Positions 6,962-15,303 of a stretch of 34,327 nucleotides of DNA are shown piece by piece. Source of the DNA: Bacteroidales bacterium (GTDB lineage: Bacteria; Bacteroidota; Bacteroidia; Bacteroidales; VadinHA17); NCBI GenBank assembly GCA_012513795.1, contig JAAZBN010000310.1:1-34327 (forward strand), written 5' to 3'. The notes below the pieces were generated by a model. That model was not told the origin of the DNA. It saw only the letters and a list, made by a program, of their open reading frames with translations, and ran no database searches. The translations under genes were made by a program, and so were the position numbers. Position 1 is the stretch's first letter; every line of letters begins with the position of its first letter.

Positions 6962-8068
6962 TCAGGCCTCAACGGCCGCTGCGCCATGCGGCACTCTTCC
7001 TGCTGACGCCGTCCTGGCCGCCGCCCTGTACACAAACCACACCGCAATGAGACAGATGGTAAACAGGATAACCCCCAGCCAGATCATGCCGACACCGTCA
7101 AGCAAAAAGGCTATAGCTATCATCATGATATTAAAGAGGGCTATGTATAATGTCGACTCCCGGTGCGTAAATCCTGCCCTCAGCATAAGATGATGTATGT
7201 GACGCTGGTCAGCCTTGAAAGGACTCTGATTGTGAGCTATCCGCAGCACTATCACACGCAACGTGTCAAATAGTGGCACTATAAGTATCCCTATTGCCAC
7301 CGCCGGTGCGGAAGTGAGACTGATAACCGACCTGCCCTGGGCCACCAGCTCGTTGAACCTGATGGCAAAGACTGCAAGAGTGAAGCCTATCACCAGTGAT
7401 CCGGTGTCGCCCATGAATATCTTAAACCGTCCGTTGGAGAGGTTAAAGCGAAGGAAGGCTATCAGGGCGCCCGTCAGCGCGGCAGCAATGACCGTGTAAC
7501 CGAAATCGCCCGACAGGTAAAAGAAGATACCGAAGGTGACTGATGTCACCACCCCTACCGTTGCTGCCAGCCCGTCGATGCCGTCAATAAGATTCACGGC
7601 ATTGATGATCAGTATTATTACAAAGACAGTAATGAAGAACGAAGCCCACGGAGAGATCTGATCTATCCCCAGGAACCCGTGTAGACTCGTAAAACTGAGA
7701 TCGGTAAAGAAGAATATGATGACCGCGGAAACAAACTCGCCCGCCAGTTTCTTTACCTGGTTCATTGCTATGAGGTCATCCTTCATCCCTATAAAGAAGA
7801 GGATCACCACCGCCGCTGTGAAGTATGATAATCCCGGCAGGTAACCGTCAACACCAAGCAGGTACCCTATCAGAAACCCGGCAAAGATACCTATGCCGCC
7901 CAGCGTGGGCACATTGATGTGGTGTATCTTGTGTCCGTTGGGCTTGTCCTCCAGGTGCCGGCGTCTGACAATGGAGACCACCTTGGGGACATAATACCAT
8001 GTAACAAGCAGGGCACTTATGAAAGCCAGCACTATTGCCGGCCAACCTGTAATCATTAATTCAGGCAT
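6962..8068 (-). CDS. WecA/MraY-like undecaprenyl-phosphate sugar-1-phosphate transferase
   Basis: Polytopic membrane enzyme (368 aa from ATG 8068; a TTG at 8086 would add six residues) of the polyprenyl-phosphate HexNAc-1-P transferase family. It loads an amino-sugar phosphate onto undecaprenyl phosphate to start a glycan. Motifs seen in order: the KPNGHKIHHINVPTLGG loop, GMKDDL (aspartate pair), NAVNLIDGIDGLA, FMGDTGSL and the C-terminal HIHHLML histidine motif. About ten or eleven hydrophobic spans. The tail after the last span is Ala/Arg-rich. It sits at the join between the sugar-nucleotide genes and the lasso genes. The substrate is probably UDP-GlcNAc or a derivative; its role is in glycan rather than lasso synthesis. 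Confidence 0.9.
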   Translation of the reverse strand: MPELMITGWPAIVLAFISALLVTWYYVPKVVSIVRRRHLEDKPNGHKIHHINVPTLGGIGIFAGFLIGYLLGVDGYLPGLSYFTAAVVILFFIGMKDDLIAMNQVKKLAGEFVSAVIIFFFTDLSFTSLHGFLGIDQISPWASFFITVFVIILIINAVNLIDGIDGLAATVGVVTSVTFGIFFYLSGDFGYTVIAAALTGALIAFLRFNLSNGRFKIFMGDTGSLVIGFTLAVFAIRFNELVAQGRSVISLTSAPAVAIGILIVPLFDTLRVIVLRIAHNQSPFKADQRHIHHLMLRAGFTHRESTLYIALFNIMMIAIAFLLDGVGMIWLGVILFTICLIAVWFVYRAAARTASAGRVPHGAAAVEA

Positions 8069-8191
8069 CGCGGAGGCAGTTTTCAACTATTAACTTCAAT
8101 CAGTTACTTTCAAAAAAAACACAGCAGTCTTCCCCTTCCGCTTTCCGACATTAAAGGGTTGATAATTCCTTCGGGATATCAGGTTTCAAAT

Positions 8192-8866
8192 TTACTCTAA
8201 ATTTTCCGGCCGTGCAGGCAGATTCCTAAAAATTTTTCGAACAATATCCGATTCCGGGAAAAGTATCACCCACCCGGTTATGAATACCAGCAGGAAATCA
8301 GTGCGTAACGAGATGTTCCTGAGGTACCACAACTCCAGCTCTCCTTTGTACGGCGCGATATGATCGCGATAGAACTCATGCCTGTCGCCTTGGTGTGCCG
8401 AGATCCACTTCTCCTCGTCGCGAAATATGATTGACCCTATGCCTGTCATCCCCGGCACGGCATCATAGATTGTCTCCTGCACTTGAGGCGGAAATTTCAG
8501 GAAATCGATCTCCATCTGTGGACGAGGACCTACAAACGACATGTCGCCCACCAGGATGTTAAAGAGCTGTGGCAGCTCGTTGATCTTCGTCCTGCGCAGA
8601 AACCGCCCGAAGGGAAATACCCTCGGATCATTCCTGACCGTCAGGCTGCCCGTCCCCAGCGAAGGACTGGCCTTCAGCATGGTGGCGAACTTCCATATTT
8701 TGAATGGCCTGTTCTTATAACCCACTCTCTTCTGCCCGTAGAAGACATAATGCTCCCCTGTCAGCAGCAGTATTATCATCACCGGCACCAGCAGCGGTGA
8801 CAACACCACAATCGCCAACACAGAAAATATTGTATCAAAAAAACGTTTAAAAACCTTTCTGTACAT
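8192..8866 (-). CDS. Bacterial sugar transferase (PglC/WbaP-type), divergent catalytic motif
   Basis: About 224 residues from ATG 8866, the start that begins MYRKVFKRFFD as usual in the family; an upstream frame extension passes through a 16-bp repeat and is unlikely to be coding. One N-terminal membrane segment (about 11-37), then the cytosolic domain with GQKRVGYKNRPFKIWKF and VGDMSFVGPRPQ. The family normally transfers a sugar phosphate to a polyprenol carrier. Oddities: the Asp-Glu dyad of the LDELPQ motif reads INELPQ (Asn96-Glu97), and the usual KFRTM is KFATM. The enzyme may act differently, belong to a divergent subfamily or be inactive. It is the third such gene in this window. Confidence 0.8.
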   Translation of the reverse strand: MYRKVFKRFFDTIFSVLAIVVLSPLLVPVMIILLLTGEHYVFYGQKRVGYKNRPFKIWKFATMLKASPSLGTGSLTVRNDPRVFPFGRFLRRTKINELPQLFNILVGDMSFVGPRPQMEIDFLKFPPQVQETIYDAVPGMTGIGSIIFRDEEKWISAHQGDRHEFYRDHIAPYKGELELWYLRNISLRTDFLLVFITGWVILFPESDIVRKIFRNLPARPENLE

Positions 8867-8884
8867 ATTAATTTCTAACTTTTG

Positions 8885-8916
8885 ACTGCAGGACCGCAAG
8901 ACTGCAGGACCGCAAG
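8885..8916. repeat. Perfect tandem duplication of a 16-bp unit
   Basis: ACTGCAGGACCGCAAG occurs twice head to tail (8885-8900 and 8901-8916), and a third copy begins ACT before diverging. It fills the 57-nt gap between the 4,6-dehydratase gene and the following sugar-transferase gene. No protein is encoded convincingly across it. It may be a slippage-prone spacer or part of a dispersed intergenic repeat family; only these copies were seen here. Confidence 0.85.
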
Positions 8917-8923
8917 ACTATCA

Positions 8924-10144
8924 TTACATCTTGGAGTCAAGCCCCTTCCCCTTTTCAATATGTTCAAAGTTAGGCAGATACTCCCTGAGTATCTCAACCA
9001 CGCCCGCCTTGGTCACATCTCCTGAGTCGAACAGCCTCCGCAGCCTGGCAAATATCTCATCAATCTCACTGCTCTCCCTCTTCACGGAGTTCTTTATCAC
9101 CCCCAGGCTGGTGAACTTCTCCGCGTCAATCACCTCCCCTTCAGTGAAGAACTCCTCGTAAGGCTTCTCGCCCGAGGTGTCTGTCTCGAAGAAGTAAACA
9201 GGGTATGACACAGAGCTCTCGTTGAGCAGCAGGGCTTTCTCACGTGCCTCCTGCTCAGAGCTGCATATGTCGGCCACCAGCTTCAGGTACCGGAGCAGGT
9301 CGCGTGCCACCGCATCAAATGATATCATGTCACGCTCTTCATCCAGCTTCGGGAAGATTATGTCTCCCGACTCGCCCAGTACCGAGGCTATCATGCACAG
9401 TTCACCCGACTCGCTGGGCGAGACGAAGAACCTGCGTATGCCCAGCGGGCACGACCATGGCTGGCGCTTGCCGAGCCGCTCTATGAACCCCAGCGGCAGG
9501 CTGCCGTTGGAGAAGGCCACGTTGGCAAAGCGGGCAGTGGTTATCTTCAGCCTCGACGAGTAGGCCATGATCAGCTCCTCCATCAGCTTCTTGCTGGCGC
9601 CCATGATGTTAACAGGATTGGCCGCCTTGTCAGTGGAAACACAGAAAAAATGTTCAGGCGGATATTCAAGCAACAGGTCGAGCAGCCGGCGTGCACGCAA
9701 GACATTGTTTTCTATCATCGCCTCCACGGAGAACACATCTTTTTCGCTCCTTACATGCTTGTGCGCGGCGAAGTTGGCCACTATGTCAAACGGCGCCAGC
9801 GACCTGAACATCTTTTCAAAAACTCTGTCGCCAAAGTTCATCGGGTAGGTGATGAACTCCTGAGGTATGTTGTATCCTGTCGAGCTCCTGAGATCGCGCA
9901 CCAGCTCTGTGAGGCCGTTCTCACTGATGTCGACAACCACCAGTCGGCTGATATGGTACCTGAGTATAGCCTTGATATAATGCGAACCTATTGTACCTGC
10001 CCCGCCTATCACCAGCACACTCTTGCCGTTCAGCCTCTCACCCAGCTCATGGTGATATTTTTCCAGGTCAGGTTTCAGCAGGCTCTCAGCGCGCTTTGTA
10101 ACGTACTTTCGGGTAAAATCATCTATGTCAACGTATGTAATCAT
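8924..10144 (-). CDS. PglF-like NDP-sugar 4,6-dehydratase
   Basis: 406-residue soluble short-chain-dehydrogenase-type enzyme of the polysaccharide biosynthesis/CapD family. Rossmann motif GGAGTIG (47-53) binds NAD; FAAHKHVRSEKD (125-136) and STDKAANPVNIMGASK (170-185) are diagnostic. Met181 stands where classical SDRs have Tyr, as in PglF-type dehydratases. It should convert UDP-GlcNAc to the 4-keto-6-deoxy sugar, the substrate of the aminotransferase encoded 31 nt upstream. The N-terminal membrane domain of full-length PglF is absent, so this is the soluble short form. The C-terminal extension after about residue 340 is helical and less familiar. Confidence 0.88.
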   Translation of the reverse strand: MITYVDIDDFTRKYVTKRAESLLKPDLEKYHHELGERLNGKSVLVIGGAGTIGSHYIKAILRYHISRLVVVDISENGLTELVRDLRSSTGYNIPQEFITYPMNFGDRVFEKMFRSLAPFDIVANFAAHKHVRSEKDVFSVEAMIENNVLRARRLLDLLLEYPPEHFFCVSTDKAANPVNIMGASKKLMEELIMAYSSRLKITTARFANVAFSNGSLPLGFIERLGKRQPWSCPLGIRRFFVSPSESGELCMIASVLGESGDIIFPKLDEERDMISFDAVARDLLRYLKLVADICSSEQEAREKALLLNESSVSYPVYFFETDTSGEKPYEEFFTEGEVIDAEKFTSLGVIKNSVKRESSEIDEIFARLRRLFDSGDVTKAGVVEILREYLPNFEHIEKGKGLDSKM

Positions 10145-10175
10145 TTTTATCCTTTTACTGTAGCTGGTCTTTCCG

Positions 10176-11372
10176 TCACCTGGTCTTTCCTTTGCCGTAT
10201 CCCTCTATGTATGCGCTGCTGGGCAGGTTCACCACCCTGTCGGCAAACCAGACAGAGTTCTCCAGCCCGTCCGTCTGGCAATCGCGGTACATCGACAGCC
10301 TGTTCATCAGCTCCCAGATGGGCCTGGTCATTACCCCCCTGCTGTTTGTATATTCAAGAACCTCATCACGCCGCTTGCGGTCTTTTGTTATTATCACGTT
10401 CAGCCAGAAGTTTGACCGGCACTCCTCCGGCTCGTCAAAGAAGGTGAACTCGCTCTCCCTGAAGAACTCCCGGTAGCGGAAGGCGAGGTCGCGTTTCAGG
10501 GCTATGAACTGATCAAGTGTCTCCATCTGTGCGCAGCCGAGGGCAGCGTTGATGTTTGTGAGCCGATAGTTATACCCGGTCATGTCATGGACATACTCCC
10601 ACGCGTGCGGGATTTTGGCCTGGGTGGTCATGTGTTTTGCCTTCACTGCCAGCTCCTCGTCGTCAGTCAGTATCATTCCCCCGCCGCCGGTGGTGATGAT
10701 CTTGTTGCCGTTGAAGCTGAGTATGCCGGCCTTGCCGAAGGTGCCGGTATGCTTTCCGCCGAACAGGCTGCCAAGGCTCTCTGCGGCATCCTCTATCAGC
10801 GGAATGCCATAAGAATCAAGAACCTCCGCCAGGCGATCAATCTTCACCGGGTGGCCGAAGGTGTGCATCGGCACGCATGCGGCTATCCTGCGGCCTGTTT
10901 TCTTATTATAAGCCGAGTCGCCTCGCATTTCGGCATTATCTGAAAGCCATCGGGCCACGCTGTCAGGCGAGAGTCCCATTGTCTCGCGGTCAACGTCAAG
11001 GAAGACGGGCTTCGCACCTGTATAGGTGATGGCATTGGCGGTGGCGATGAATGTCAGCGATTGTGTTATCACCTCGTCATCACGCCGGACACCGGACAAC
11101 TGCAGTGCCACGTGCAATGCTGCCGTGCCGTTCATGGCAGCCACGGCGTAACGCGTGCCGGCATAATCTGCGCACATCCTTTCAAATTTTCCCACGAACT
11201 CTCCAACACTGGAGACGAAATTTGAATCAATGCACTCTTCAAGGTATTTTTTCTCATTGCCAATGAACCTCGGGTCGTGCAGAGGGATGAATGCCTCAGG
11301 TTCATGGAATTGAGAGCGTACAAAGTCAATCAGCGGGTCAAGTTCTTTCATCGTACGGGAAATATTCGTCAT
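10176..11372 (-). CDS. LegC/PglE-type sugar aminotransferase (DegT/DnrJ/EryC1/StrS)
   Basis: 398-residue PLP-dependent aminotransferase, predicted to aminate C4 of the keto sugar made by the adjacent dehydratase, giving UDP-4-amino-4,6-dideoxy-HexNAc. The N-terminal FIPLHDPRFIGNEKKYLEEC and NFVSSVGEFV patterns are characteristic of the LegC group. The PLP pocket shows IEDAAESLGS (Asp195) and the Schiff-base lysine in SFNGNKIITTGGGG (Lys224). ATG start, 8 nt after the upstream sugar-transferase gene. The stereochemistry at C4 cannot be assigned from sequence. Confidence 0.9.
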   Translation of the reverse strand: MTNISRTMKELDPLIDFVRSQFHEPEAFIPLHDPRFIGNEKKYLEECIDSNFVSSVGEFVGKFERMCADYAGTRYAVAAMNGTAALHVALQLSGVRRDDEVITQSLTFIATANAITYTGAKPVFLDVDRETMGLSPDSVARWLSDNAEMRGDSAYNKKTGRRIAACVPMHTFGHPVKIDRLAEVLDSYGIPLIEDAAESLGSLFGGKHTGTFGKAGILSFNGNKIITTGGGGMILTDDEELAVKAKHMTTQAKIPHAWEYVHDMTGYNYRLTNINAALGCAQMETLDQFIALKRDLAFRYREFFRESEFTFFDEPEECRSNFWLNVIITKDRKRRDEVLEYTNSRGVMTRPIWELMNRLSMYRDCQTDGLENSVWFADRVVNLPSSAYIEGYGKGKTR

Positions 11373-11380
11373 ACAGGATT

Positions 11381-11965
11381 TTAGTTCTTTCTGCCTGTAA
11401 GGGTTTTTATAATGATGCCAATGTCTCCTGCCAGGGAGTGATTATGATAATAATCGAGGTTTATTCTGACCTTATCGGGCCAGATGACCTCATCGTTATA
11501 TTTCTGCGGGTCAGGCACGGCGGCCAGTAGTTCCTCCTCGTTTGAATACTTCAATGTGGCTGGACCGGTTATCCCGGGCCTCAGTTCCAGTATAAGCCGT
11601 TCCTCGCCGGTAAGCTTGTCGGCATAGCCCGGCACATCCGGTCTCGGTCCCACGAAGCTCATGTCGCCCTTAAGCACGTTCCACAGCTCCGGCAGTTCGT
11701 CGAGCTTGTATTTGCGCAGTACGGCTCCGAGGGGGGTTATGCGACTCTCACCCTTTACCGAGACTGATCCCCCTCCGTGATTGACTGTCATCGTGCGAAA
11801 CTTGTAAATGGTAAAAGGCTTGCCGTGCCTCCCGGTACGTTTCTGGGAAAAAATAACAGGGCCAGGCATTTTTATCTTTATCAGTAATGCAATTACCAGG
11901 TACACCGGAATGCAGAGTATCAGCCCGGGCAGGGAGAATGTTATGTCAAATAGACGCTTAAGCAT
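11381..11965 (-). CDS. Small initiating sugar transferase (PglC-like)
   Basis: 194-residue monotopic phosphoglycosyl transferase. One N-terminal hydrophobic re-entrant helix (about 8-32), then FSQKRTGRHGKPFTIYKFRTM, the intact catalytic Asp89-Glu90 in KLDELPEL, and GDMSFVGPRPD. It transfers a phosphosugar from a UDP-sugar to undecaprenyl phosphate. Its position between the aminotransferase and acyltransferase genes parallels pglC in Campylobacter glycosylation loci and suggests an N-acylated 4-amino-4,6-dideoxy sugar as substrate. ATG start. Confidence 0.88.
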   Translation of the reverse strand: MLKRLFDITFSLPGLILCIPVYLVIALLIKIKMPGPVIFSQKRTGRHGKPFTIYKFRTMTVNHGGGSVSVKGESRITPLGAVLRKYKLDELPELWNVLKGDMSFVGPRPDVPGYADKLTGEERLILELRPGITGPATLKYSNEEELLAAVPDPQKYNDEVIWPDKVRINLDYYHNHSLAGDIGIIIKTLTGRKN

Positions 11966-11980
11966 TGAGCATTTGGTTCC

Positions 11981-12616
11981 TTAGTTCAGCCATTTCTTTT
12001 CTATAAAGACGAAGCTGGCAATTTTCACGTACTCGCTCAGAACCTTCTGGATATCCTCTTTCCTTCGCCACCATTTCGCTGGTTCAAACCCGGAATATTC
12101 ACTCGGCACTGTGATGACGCAAACAGGAATATCCTTTTTACGGAATGCTGTACGGAAGATCATTGAAGCACGACGGGTGTGGGTGGCAGATGTTACTATC
12201 ATGAGCGTGTCAATCGCATGGTTTCCTGTAAGGTATTTCCTGGTTATGATTGCTTCCGAAAGTGTGCTTAGGGCATCGCCGGGTAGCACGGTTATGCTGT
12301 CGGCAGGGACTCCGAGAGCTGTCAGAGCGTTTTTTGCCTGTTCGGTATCCCCGATGAACTTAACGCCTCTCGCCTCCAATCTCTTATAGGCGCCCATGCC
12401 TTCCTGTACTATCAGCAACCTGTCAGCCAGCCCATCGTTGTAAAGGTCCGCCGTCTGAAGAACCCTGTCAGGTATGCTCCCCGTAAGCATAAGCAGGGCG
12501 TCGGCATGAGCAGGACTGTTTTCTGTCACCAGCCATGACCCGGCACGACGGCAGCTCCAGACTCCCGAAAAGGCTATAAGCAGGATTGTGACTGTAAAGA
12601 GCAATTTTGATTTCAT
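11981..12616 (-). CDS. DUF218 / SanA-YdcF-like membrane-anchored protein
   Basis: About 211 residues from ATG 12616 (MKSKLLFTV...), chosen because it places the hydrophobic segment at residues 4-20, as a signal anchor. The remainder shows DUF218 features: HADALLMLTGSIPDRVLQTADLY near the N-terminus, an Asp/Gly-rich central part and MIVTSATHTRRASMIF. Family members are linked to envelope polysaccharide integrity, but no biochemical activity is settled. Its place between the acyltransferase and sugar-transferase genes suggests an envelope or lipid-linked sugar role. An 11-residue upstream extension in the same frame is possible but lacks a better start. Confidence 0.72.
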   Translation of the reverse strand: MKSKLLFTVTILLIAFSGVWSCRRAGSWLVTENSPAHADALLMLTGSIPDRVLQTADLYNDGLADRLLIVQEGMGAYKRLEARGVKFIGDTEQAKNALTALGVPADSITVLPGDALSTLSEAIITRKYLTGNHAIDTLMIVTSATHTRRASMIFRTAFRKKDIPVCVITVPSEYSGFEPAKWWRRKEDIQKVLSEYVKIASFVFIEKKWLN

Positions 12617-12667
12617 GTAGTGAAAGGCCCTGAATTCATCAGGAATCAAGCAGCCATAAAAACAGAC

Positions 12668-13330
12668 TTATGACTGGCTTTGTTTTGGAATGGCAATCAC
12701 CTTTTCCTTGAACCGGTGAAAAACCACTGAATCATCACCGACATTGTTGTCCAAAACCATCCCGGCTGCAATCTTGTTCCTGTTGCCAACCGAGATGCCC
12801 GGAATTGTAGCGCTGTTAATCCCGAAGAGGTTATCGTTGCCGACACTTGTAAATCCCGAAAAACATACATTGGGACTGATGAAATTGAAGTCGCCCACAA
12901 CCGTATCATGACCCATGCTGCAACGGGAGTTTATGAGGGTATAATTCCCAATCTTCACATTGGGACCAAGATTTGCATTGGGCCCGACAATTGATCCCTC
13001 TCCAATCGTTGCTGATTCCGACATATATACACTCGGGTGGATGAATGAGACAAATACAGCTCCCCCGGCAAGGAACCGCTCAACGAACAGTCTCCTGTAC
13101 TTAAGGTTGGCAATGCCGATTATATAAGCCTGACCGGGTGCTACTTTATGGCCTTTAATGCCTCCGAGCAGGGGAGCAGACAGCCTGTAGCCGGCATAGT
13201 TGTCAGGATTATCATCAAGGAACCCGATAACGTTCAATTCTCTCTTGCCTGTCACACTCTGAGAATATTTGATATAGTCGTCAATCTCAGCCGCGTGTCC
13301 CCCGGCGCCTATAATAATCACAGTTTTCAT
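12668..13330 (-). CDS. PglD-like sugar N-acyltransferase (left-handed beta helix)
   Basis: 220 residues from ATG 13330, which begins MKTVIIIGAGGHAAE; an upstream TTG is less likely. The N-terminal Rossmann-like UDP-sugar-binding part (IIIGAGGHA, FLDDNP) is followed by hexapeptide repeats from about 95 to 200 forming the acyl-donor site, with the expected general-base His in SMGHDTVVGD. This matches PglD/NeuD-type enzymes that acylate the 4-amino group of UDP-4-amino-4,6-dideoxy sugars. The donor could be acetyl-CoA or, given the nearby ACP/KASIII/SDR genes, a hydroxyacyl thioester. The enzyme class is clear; the donor is inferred. Confidence 0.86.
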   Translation of the reverse strand: MKTVIIIGAGGHAAEIDDYIKYSQSVTGKRELNVIGFLDDNPDNYAGYRLSAPLLGGIKGHKVAPGQAYIIGIANLKYRRLFVERFLAGGAVFVSFIHPSVYMSESATIGEGSIVGPNANLGPNVKIGNYTLINSRCSMGHDTVVGDFNFISPNVCFSGFTSVGNDNLFGINSATIPGISVGNRNKIAAGMVLDNNVGDDSVVFHRFKEKVIAIPKQSQS

Positions 13331-13408
13331 CGATTGAACAAAATTTAATGTCAACAACTAGCCAAAGCACCTGAAAATTATGGATTTGACAAAGGTTTTG
13401 TGCAGCAA

Positions 13409-14377
13409 TTAAAACCAAAAATTCTTCTTAATTTTTTTAAAGTAGAACCATGCCAAAATTCCGGGTGGAAGCAATAAAACGTAAAAGATTTTGAATCTAT
13501 TAGTGTTAATGTTTCTTAAAACGTAGAGCGGAGAAAATCCTAATTCAACTCCAGAGATTATATATTTCAGGATCAGATTAATAAAGTATTTGGGGTTATT
13601 ATTAAAATGGTCCAGATTTTCATCAAGAAAAAACCGGTTACTTGCTAGGTTATTAAAATGGCCCTTCTTTTTATCAGATATTCTAAGCAAGCTTTCTCCT
13701 GCATCATAATTATAGATTCTTAATCCCTTATTGATATATCTAGTTTTATATTTTCTACCAATTCTGGCCCAAAATATACCTTCACCAAGCATGTTAACTT
13801 TATTTGACAACCAAAAGTTTTCAGGTATGTCAACACATTCTCTAAGTTTTTTTAAATCCCAACAGACTATATGCTCATTGTTATTATGTTGTTTCAATAC
13901 CATTTCATGCCAGTTGGAGTCGATGAATTCTAACGCCTCTGGAAAATAGAAGTCACCTACCAATTTACCGGTAGAATCATGTGTAAGACCTGAAACCTCA
14001 GCAAACTGAGCTTCTAATCCGTAATGAATGATACTTTCCCATACCTTTTTAAAAGTTTCTATTGCATCTGGCCTTAACTCGTCATCGCTGTCGATACCAA
14101 TTAAGTATTTCGTATGACAAGTTTTGAAAGCCATTGACATGGCTGTATGTTTGCCTCCGTTTGCTTTATATCTGTAATCTATTGTAATCTGATTTTCAGA
14201 AATCCAGCCTTTAATTAAATCATGAGTTTTATCAGTAGAACCGTCATCTATTATTAACCAAATGAAGTCTTTATATGTTTGCCTCAGTAGCGAATGGTAA
14301 ACCCTCTGCAGCGTATGTGCCCGATTATAGGTAGGCGTAAAAACTGTAAATAGTATCCTTTTATTTGGGATATTCAT
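13409..14377 (-). CDS. GT2-family glycosyltransferase
   Basis: 322-residue inverting glycosyltransferase with GT-A fold. Motifs: FTPTYNRAHTLQRVYHSLLRQT at 12-33, IDDGSTD (42-48), the NGGKHTAM stretch and the DxD-like GIDSDDE. The C-terminus is hydrophobic and basic (about 285-322), suggesting membrane association. Coding sequence is visibly AT-rich compared with the genes on its left, in line with horizontal exchange of glycosyltransferases. It probably adds one sugar of the repeat unit; donor and acceptor cannot be assigned. Confidence 0.88.
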   Translation of the reverse strand: MNIPNKRILFTVFTPTYNRAHTLQRVYHSLLRQTYKDFIWLIIDDGSTDKTHDLIKGWISENQITIDYRYKANGGKHTAMSMAFKTCHTKYLIGIDSDDELRPDAIETFKKVWESIIHYGLEAQFAEVSGLTHDSTGKLVGDFYFPEALEFIDSNWHEMVLKQHNNNEHIVCWDLKKLRECVDIPENFWLSNKVNMLGEGIFWARIGRKYKTRYINKGLRIYNYDAGESLLRISDKKKGHFNNLASNRFFLDENLDHFNNNPKYFINLILKYIISGVELGFSPLYVLRNINTNRFKIFYVLLLPPGILAWFYFKKIKKNFWF

Positions 14378-14468
14378 AGCAAAATGTTTTGTTTTCTATC
14401 TTGTAAAATAGTATAGCAAATACATTGTCAACCAACACTATTACAGAATACTATAACAGCCGATTTAG

Positions 14469-15236
14469 TTATCTCGCAAGATATCCTCCATCAACCACCA
14501 GGTTTGTACCCGTAATCCACCGTGCTTCATCTGAAAGAAGGAACAGGCACACATTTGCCACGTCCTCAGGCTTACCCAGGCCAAGAGGGTGGAGTGATCT
14601 TACCCTGTTGAGCGAATCCTCATCCTTACTATAGACAGCATTCTTTGACATGGGTGTCTCCACCACACCGGGAGAGATGGCATTGACCCTTATATTTCTT
14701 GGGGCAAGCTCAATAGCCATTGATTTTACTGCAGAGATAAGGGCTCCCTTGGTCATAGAGTACAGTGTCTTCCCGCTCTCACCTACAACACCCATCACCG
14801 AACTTATAAATACTATGCTACCGCCATTCTCCGAGAAATGTGCCTGTTTTATTGCATGTTTAGTCAGGTTTATTACCCCGATGACATTTGTTCTGAAAAA
14901 TTCCTCCATTTTTCCCGGGGAAACAGCATTTACCGGCAGTGTTGCAGATATACCGGCACAATTGATAACCCCGTCAATCCGTCCATATTTACTGACAATG
15001 CCTTTTATAACTTCTGAAACACTTTCATAGGCAGCGAGATCAACTGAATACATCCCATGTATATGGGGTTGTTCCATCAATCCCATTGTCTCATTCAACC
15101 TCGTCTCGTCTCTCCCTAGTAGTATCACCCTGGCTCCTGACCGACTGCATTTCACTGCACACTCACGGCCAATGCCGGACGAAGCTCCGGTAACCAGAAC
15201 AAGCTTTCCATATAAAGAAAATGGAGTATTACTCAT
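14469..15236 (-). CDS. FabG-like short-chain dehydrogenase/reductase
   Basis: 255-residue classical SDR. Cofactor motif TGASSGIG (16-23), NCAG (92-95), catalytic Ser146, Tyr159 and Lys163 (YSMTK), and the C-terminal GTNLVVDGGY typical of 3-oxoacyl-ACP reductases. It follows a KASIII-like gene and an ACP gene in the same operon, so the simplest role is NADPH reduction of a 3-oxoacyl-ACP to 3-hydroxyacyl-ACP for decorating an amino sugar. A sugar reductase role is possible but the ACP context favours acyl chemistry. ATG start. Confidence 0.88.
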   Translation of the reverse strand: MSNTPFSLYGKLVLVTGASSGIGRECAVKCSRSGARVILLGRDETRLNETMGLMEQPHIHGMYSVDLAAYESVSEVIKGIVSKYGRIDGVINCAGISATLPVNAVSPGKMEEFFRTNVIGVINLTKHAIKQAHFSENGGSIVFISSVMGVVGESGKTLYSMTKGALISAVKSMAIELAPRNIRVNAISPGVVETPMSKNAVYSKDEDSLNRVRSLHPLGLGKPEDVANVCLFLLSDEARWITGTNLVVDGGYLAR

Positions 15237-15303
15237 TTTCAGATTATTATAAACATTAACCGAATGCCTAGCCTTATTAATGCCTGAAGTGGCAGCAGGA
15301 TAT

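Noticed and set aside
8183-8194. TAAATTTG on the minus strand as a Bacteroidota -7 element for the WecA-like gene
   Set aside because: It matches TAnnTTTG but overlaps a stop codon and has no TTTG-type -33 element at the right distance.
13380-13400. ACAAA-ACC-TTTGT palindrome after the GT2 gene as a terminator
   Set aside because: The five-pair AT-rich stem is too weak and lacks a T-run.
14405-14430. TTGACA and TATACT boxes upstream of the GT2 gene as a sigma70-type promoter
   Set aside because: The spacing is about 10 nt, far too short, and this consensus is not the Bacteroidota one.
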